NCBI RefSeq assembly: GCF_001258055.1
Contig: NZ_CVRM01000009.1
Coordinates: 1 to 44,453 of the forward strand
Source of the DNA: Phaeobacter italicus
Lineage (GTDB): Bacteria > Pseudomonadota > Alphaproteobacteria > Rhodobacterales > Rhodobacteraceae
Direction: 5' to 3'
DNA length: 44,453 bases
Shown: positions 43,071 through 44,453 of the stretch, in pieces
Numbering within the stretch: the stretch's first letter is position 1
Layout of the letters: every line of letters begins with the position of its first letter
Made by a program: the position numbers and the translations under genes
The notes under the pieces: model-generated
Database searches by the model: none
What the model was told of the DNA's origin: nothing
Seen by the model: the letters and a program-made list of their open reading frames with translations, nothing else

Positions 43071-43730
43071 TCAGCTTTGGCTTGCCGCAACTTCCACTGC
43101 CACCAGCCTCTGCAATTCGGCCTCACCGAACGGATCGAGAGGCTTGCCGTTCACGAAGAACGTGGGCGTTTGGCGGACCCCGACTGTCTCGACATCGGCG
43201 CGGTCCTGGTTGAGCACCGCCACAACACCGGGGGCCAGCATCTGTGTCCGGGCAGCTTCGACATCCAGACCTCCGCTTGCTGCAATCTCAAGGATCAATC
43301 CGGGTGCCGGGGTCCCGTGAGACGCCCATCTGGGCTGCTCTCGCAAGACTGCCTCGAGCACAGGTTCAAACACGTCCTGCATGCGCGCCGCCTCGAGCAC
43401 ACGGATCGCTTCTACCGACGCCTCGCCGTGAAAAGGCGTATAGCGGATTACAACGCGCACCGCGTCTCCGTGCTCCGCCATGATATCCTCGACGACCGGA
43501 TAGAAAGCGCGGCATGCCTCGCAGGCCGGGTCGAAGAATTCAACGATGGTTACGGGCGCATCCTCGGGCCCGAGGATCGGGGAATAGGGTCGGATCAGCG
43601 CGTCGGCCATTTCAGGGTCGATGGGATCGGACGCGGCAATCGGGTCGGGGCGGGTGGCATACCAGGCGGCACCGCCGAAACCGGCGACCCCGAGCGCGAG
43701 AACGGACAGGATGAGGCCGCGTCGTTTCAT
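43071..43730 (-). CDS. DsbA-family thioredoxin-fold protein, copy 2
   Basis: A 219-residue secreted oxidoreductase. Signal or anchor (about 5-25); active site DPACEAC (Cys70 and Cys73); cis-Pro in VRQTPTFFVNG. The CEAC dipeptide is unlike the CPYC of the ScsC-like protein, and there is no N-terminal stalk. ATG 43730 overlaps the stop of the dsbB gene (ATGA), so the two form a matched oxidase pair. Confidence 0.9.
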   Translation of the reverse strand: MKRRGLILSVLALGVAGFGGAAWYATRPDPIAASDPIDPEMADALIRPYSPILGPEDAPVTIVEFFDPACEACRAFYPVVEDIMAEHGDAVRVVIRYTPFHGEASVEAIRVLEAARMQDVFEPVLEAVLREQPRWASHGTPAPGLILEIAASGGLDVEAARTQMLAPGVVAVLNQDRADVETVGVRQTPTFFVNGKPLDPFGEAELQRLVAVEVAASQS

Positions 43731-44149
43731 TTTTGTGTTTCCTTCAGTGAGAGAGCCGACAGCAGACCGATCATCGCGAAGGCGACGAGCGCCATCAAAG
43801 GAATCGGAATGCCGAAGACCAGTTGATTGTCGTCGGTACAGGATGGGCCGGTCGCCGTGCAGGGCTGGATACGCTCGGGGATAACGCCGACATAGAGGCC
43901 CAAGTGCCAAAGCGCGACGGCGGCACCGCCCAAAGCCAGCGCGATCCCGTAGCGACCCACGCGCCGATCCTGCCACCACAGCCCAAGCCCGAGGATGATG
44001 GCCAAGGGGAACATGAAGGCACGCTGGAACCAGCAGAGCACGCAAGGTGTCTGCCCCAGAACCTCGCCGATGAAGAGCACGGCAAGCGACGCGGTGAGCG
44101 CGATGATCCAGGCCAGGCCAAGGGCCGTCTCTCCGGAAAGTCGGGTCAT
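43727..44149 (-). CDS. dsbB: DsbB-family disulfide oxidase, copy 2
   Basis: A 140-residue, four-helix, compact DsbB. First Cys pair CVLC (36 and 39) in TPCVLCWFQR; second pair Cys97 and Cys104 in a short loop. It is more compact than copy 1 at 22658 and resembles the short BdbC-like form. Co-translated with the DsbA-like gene. Confidence 0.92.
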   Translation of the reverse strand: MTRLSGETALGLAWIIALTASLAVLFIGEVLGQTPCVLCWFQRAFMFPLAIILGLGLWWQDRRVGRYGIALALGGAAVALWHLGLYVGVIPERIQPCTATGPSCTDDNQLVFGIPIPLMALVAFAMIGLLSALSLKETQK

Positions 44150-44154
44150 GACGA

Positions 44155-44409
44155 TCAGATCCTCTGTCTCAGATCGGCGAGGATCTCTTCGGCGGGCGTG
44201 CCGTAGGGCCAGGAGTCCGCGAAGCCTGCTTGCGTGTCGAAAAGGAAAAGATGCGACGTGTGACCCATCGTGTATCCGCCCGGCGCAGTCGCCTGCTCGA
44301 TCCGCTCAAAGAATATCGGAAAGGTTTCGGATGTCGCGGCGATCTGCTCCGGTGTACCGGTCAGCCCGATGATCCCTGCGTCGAACAGGGGCACATACGG
44401 TGTTGTCAC
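44155..44409 (-). pseudogene. Truncated SCO1/SenC, C-terminal part only
   Basis: An 84-codon frame from GTG 44409 matching the second half of SCO proteins: GIIGLTGTPEQI, then YTMGHTSHLFLFD with the distal Cu-ligand His. The CxxxC copper site is missing, and a stop lies a few codons upstream in frame, so the 5' half was lost by rearrangement near 44410. It is followed by dsbB after 5 bp. Confidence 0.75.
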
Positions 44410-44453
44410 ATTAACGGTCCTGAGGTTGCTGGTTCATTGATCTGGGCGTAGGC

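Overview
The window reads as a metal-resistance and envelope-biogenesis accessory region from a GC-rich alphaproteobacterium, most likely Rhodobacterales (inference from protein style: MauE, DUF305, ScsB/ScsC, ccmFGHI order, Tat-exported YkuD enzymes, and dense operons with ATGA/TGATG overlaps). I see no rRNA, tRNA, CRISPR array, replication or conjugation gene. One truncated IS5-family transposase and one truncated sco gene at the right edge show past rearrangement.

Layout. (1) 257-2686: OmpR-type response regulator, sensor kinase and a small SHOCT membrane protein. (2) 2752-6945: ccmF-ccmG-ccmH-ccmI, the haem-ligation half of cytochrome c maturation. (3) 9691-6974, minus strand: small membrane protein, small lipoprotein and an ScsB/DsbD-type reductase. 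(4) 9848-15443, plus strand: L,D-transpeptidase, three class-I-like cytochromes c, a cytochrome c'-like protein with a Met-rich insertion, a multicopper oxidase and an ScsC/DsbA-like protein. (5) 15486-20395: copper chaperone, CopA Cu+-ATPase, CueR, a glutaredoxin-MauE fusion and a DUF305 protein. (6) 20575-25503: L,D-transpeptidase, second multicopper oxidase, DsbB, third L,D-transpeptidase, an unknown lipoprotein and a Met-rich EF-hand protein. (7) 25643-32456: DUF302, Lgt, a second Cu ATPase with tandem CPMHP modules, an APC permease, an unknown membrane protein and an IS-damaged ccdA. (8) 32650-37007: fourth L,D-transpeptidase, small lipoprotein, ZntA/PbrA-type ATPase, small secreted protein and MntR. 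(9) 44409-37102, minus strand: sco fragment, DsbB, DsbA, PCu(A)C, SCO, M23 endopeptidase, DUF411, ZIP transporter, LspA, Lnt and a 55-residue membrane protein.

Regulation visible in the DNA. Four intergenic copies of GNTACA-N4-GNTACA (10-bp period) plus one near-match are proposed as the site of the response regulator encoded at 257. CueR-type promoters (TTGACC, 19-bp spacer) precede copZ, copA, the second Cu ATPase and the minus operon at 9691. Two CadR/ZntR/PbrR-type promoters precede the Zn/Cd ATPase and, unexpectedly, an L,D-transpeptidase. A DtxR/MntR-type dyad sits beside mntR.

How it may work together. Beyond efflux and oxidation of copper, the region carries extra copies of periplasmic machineries that copper can damage or that must be rebuilt under metal stress: cytochrome c maturation, Dsb/Scs thiol redox, lipoprotein processing (lgt, lspA, lnt all present), and L,D-cross-linking of peptidoglycan (four Tat-exported enzymes). 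I propose that this is a portable backup kit for envelope assembly under copper and related metals. The parts are recognisable; the combined system is inference.
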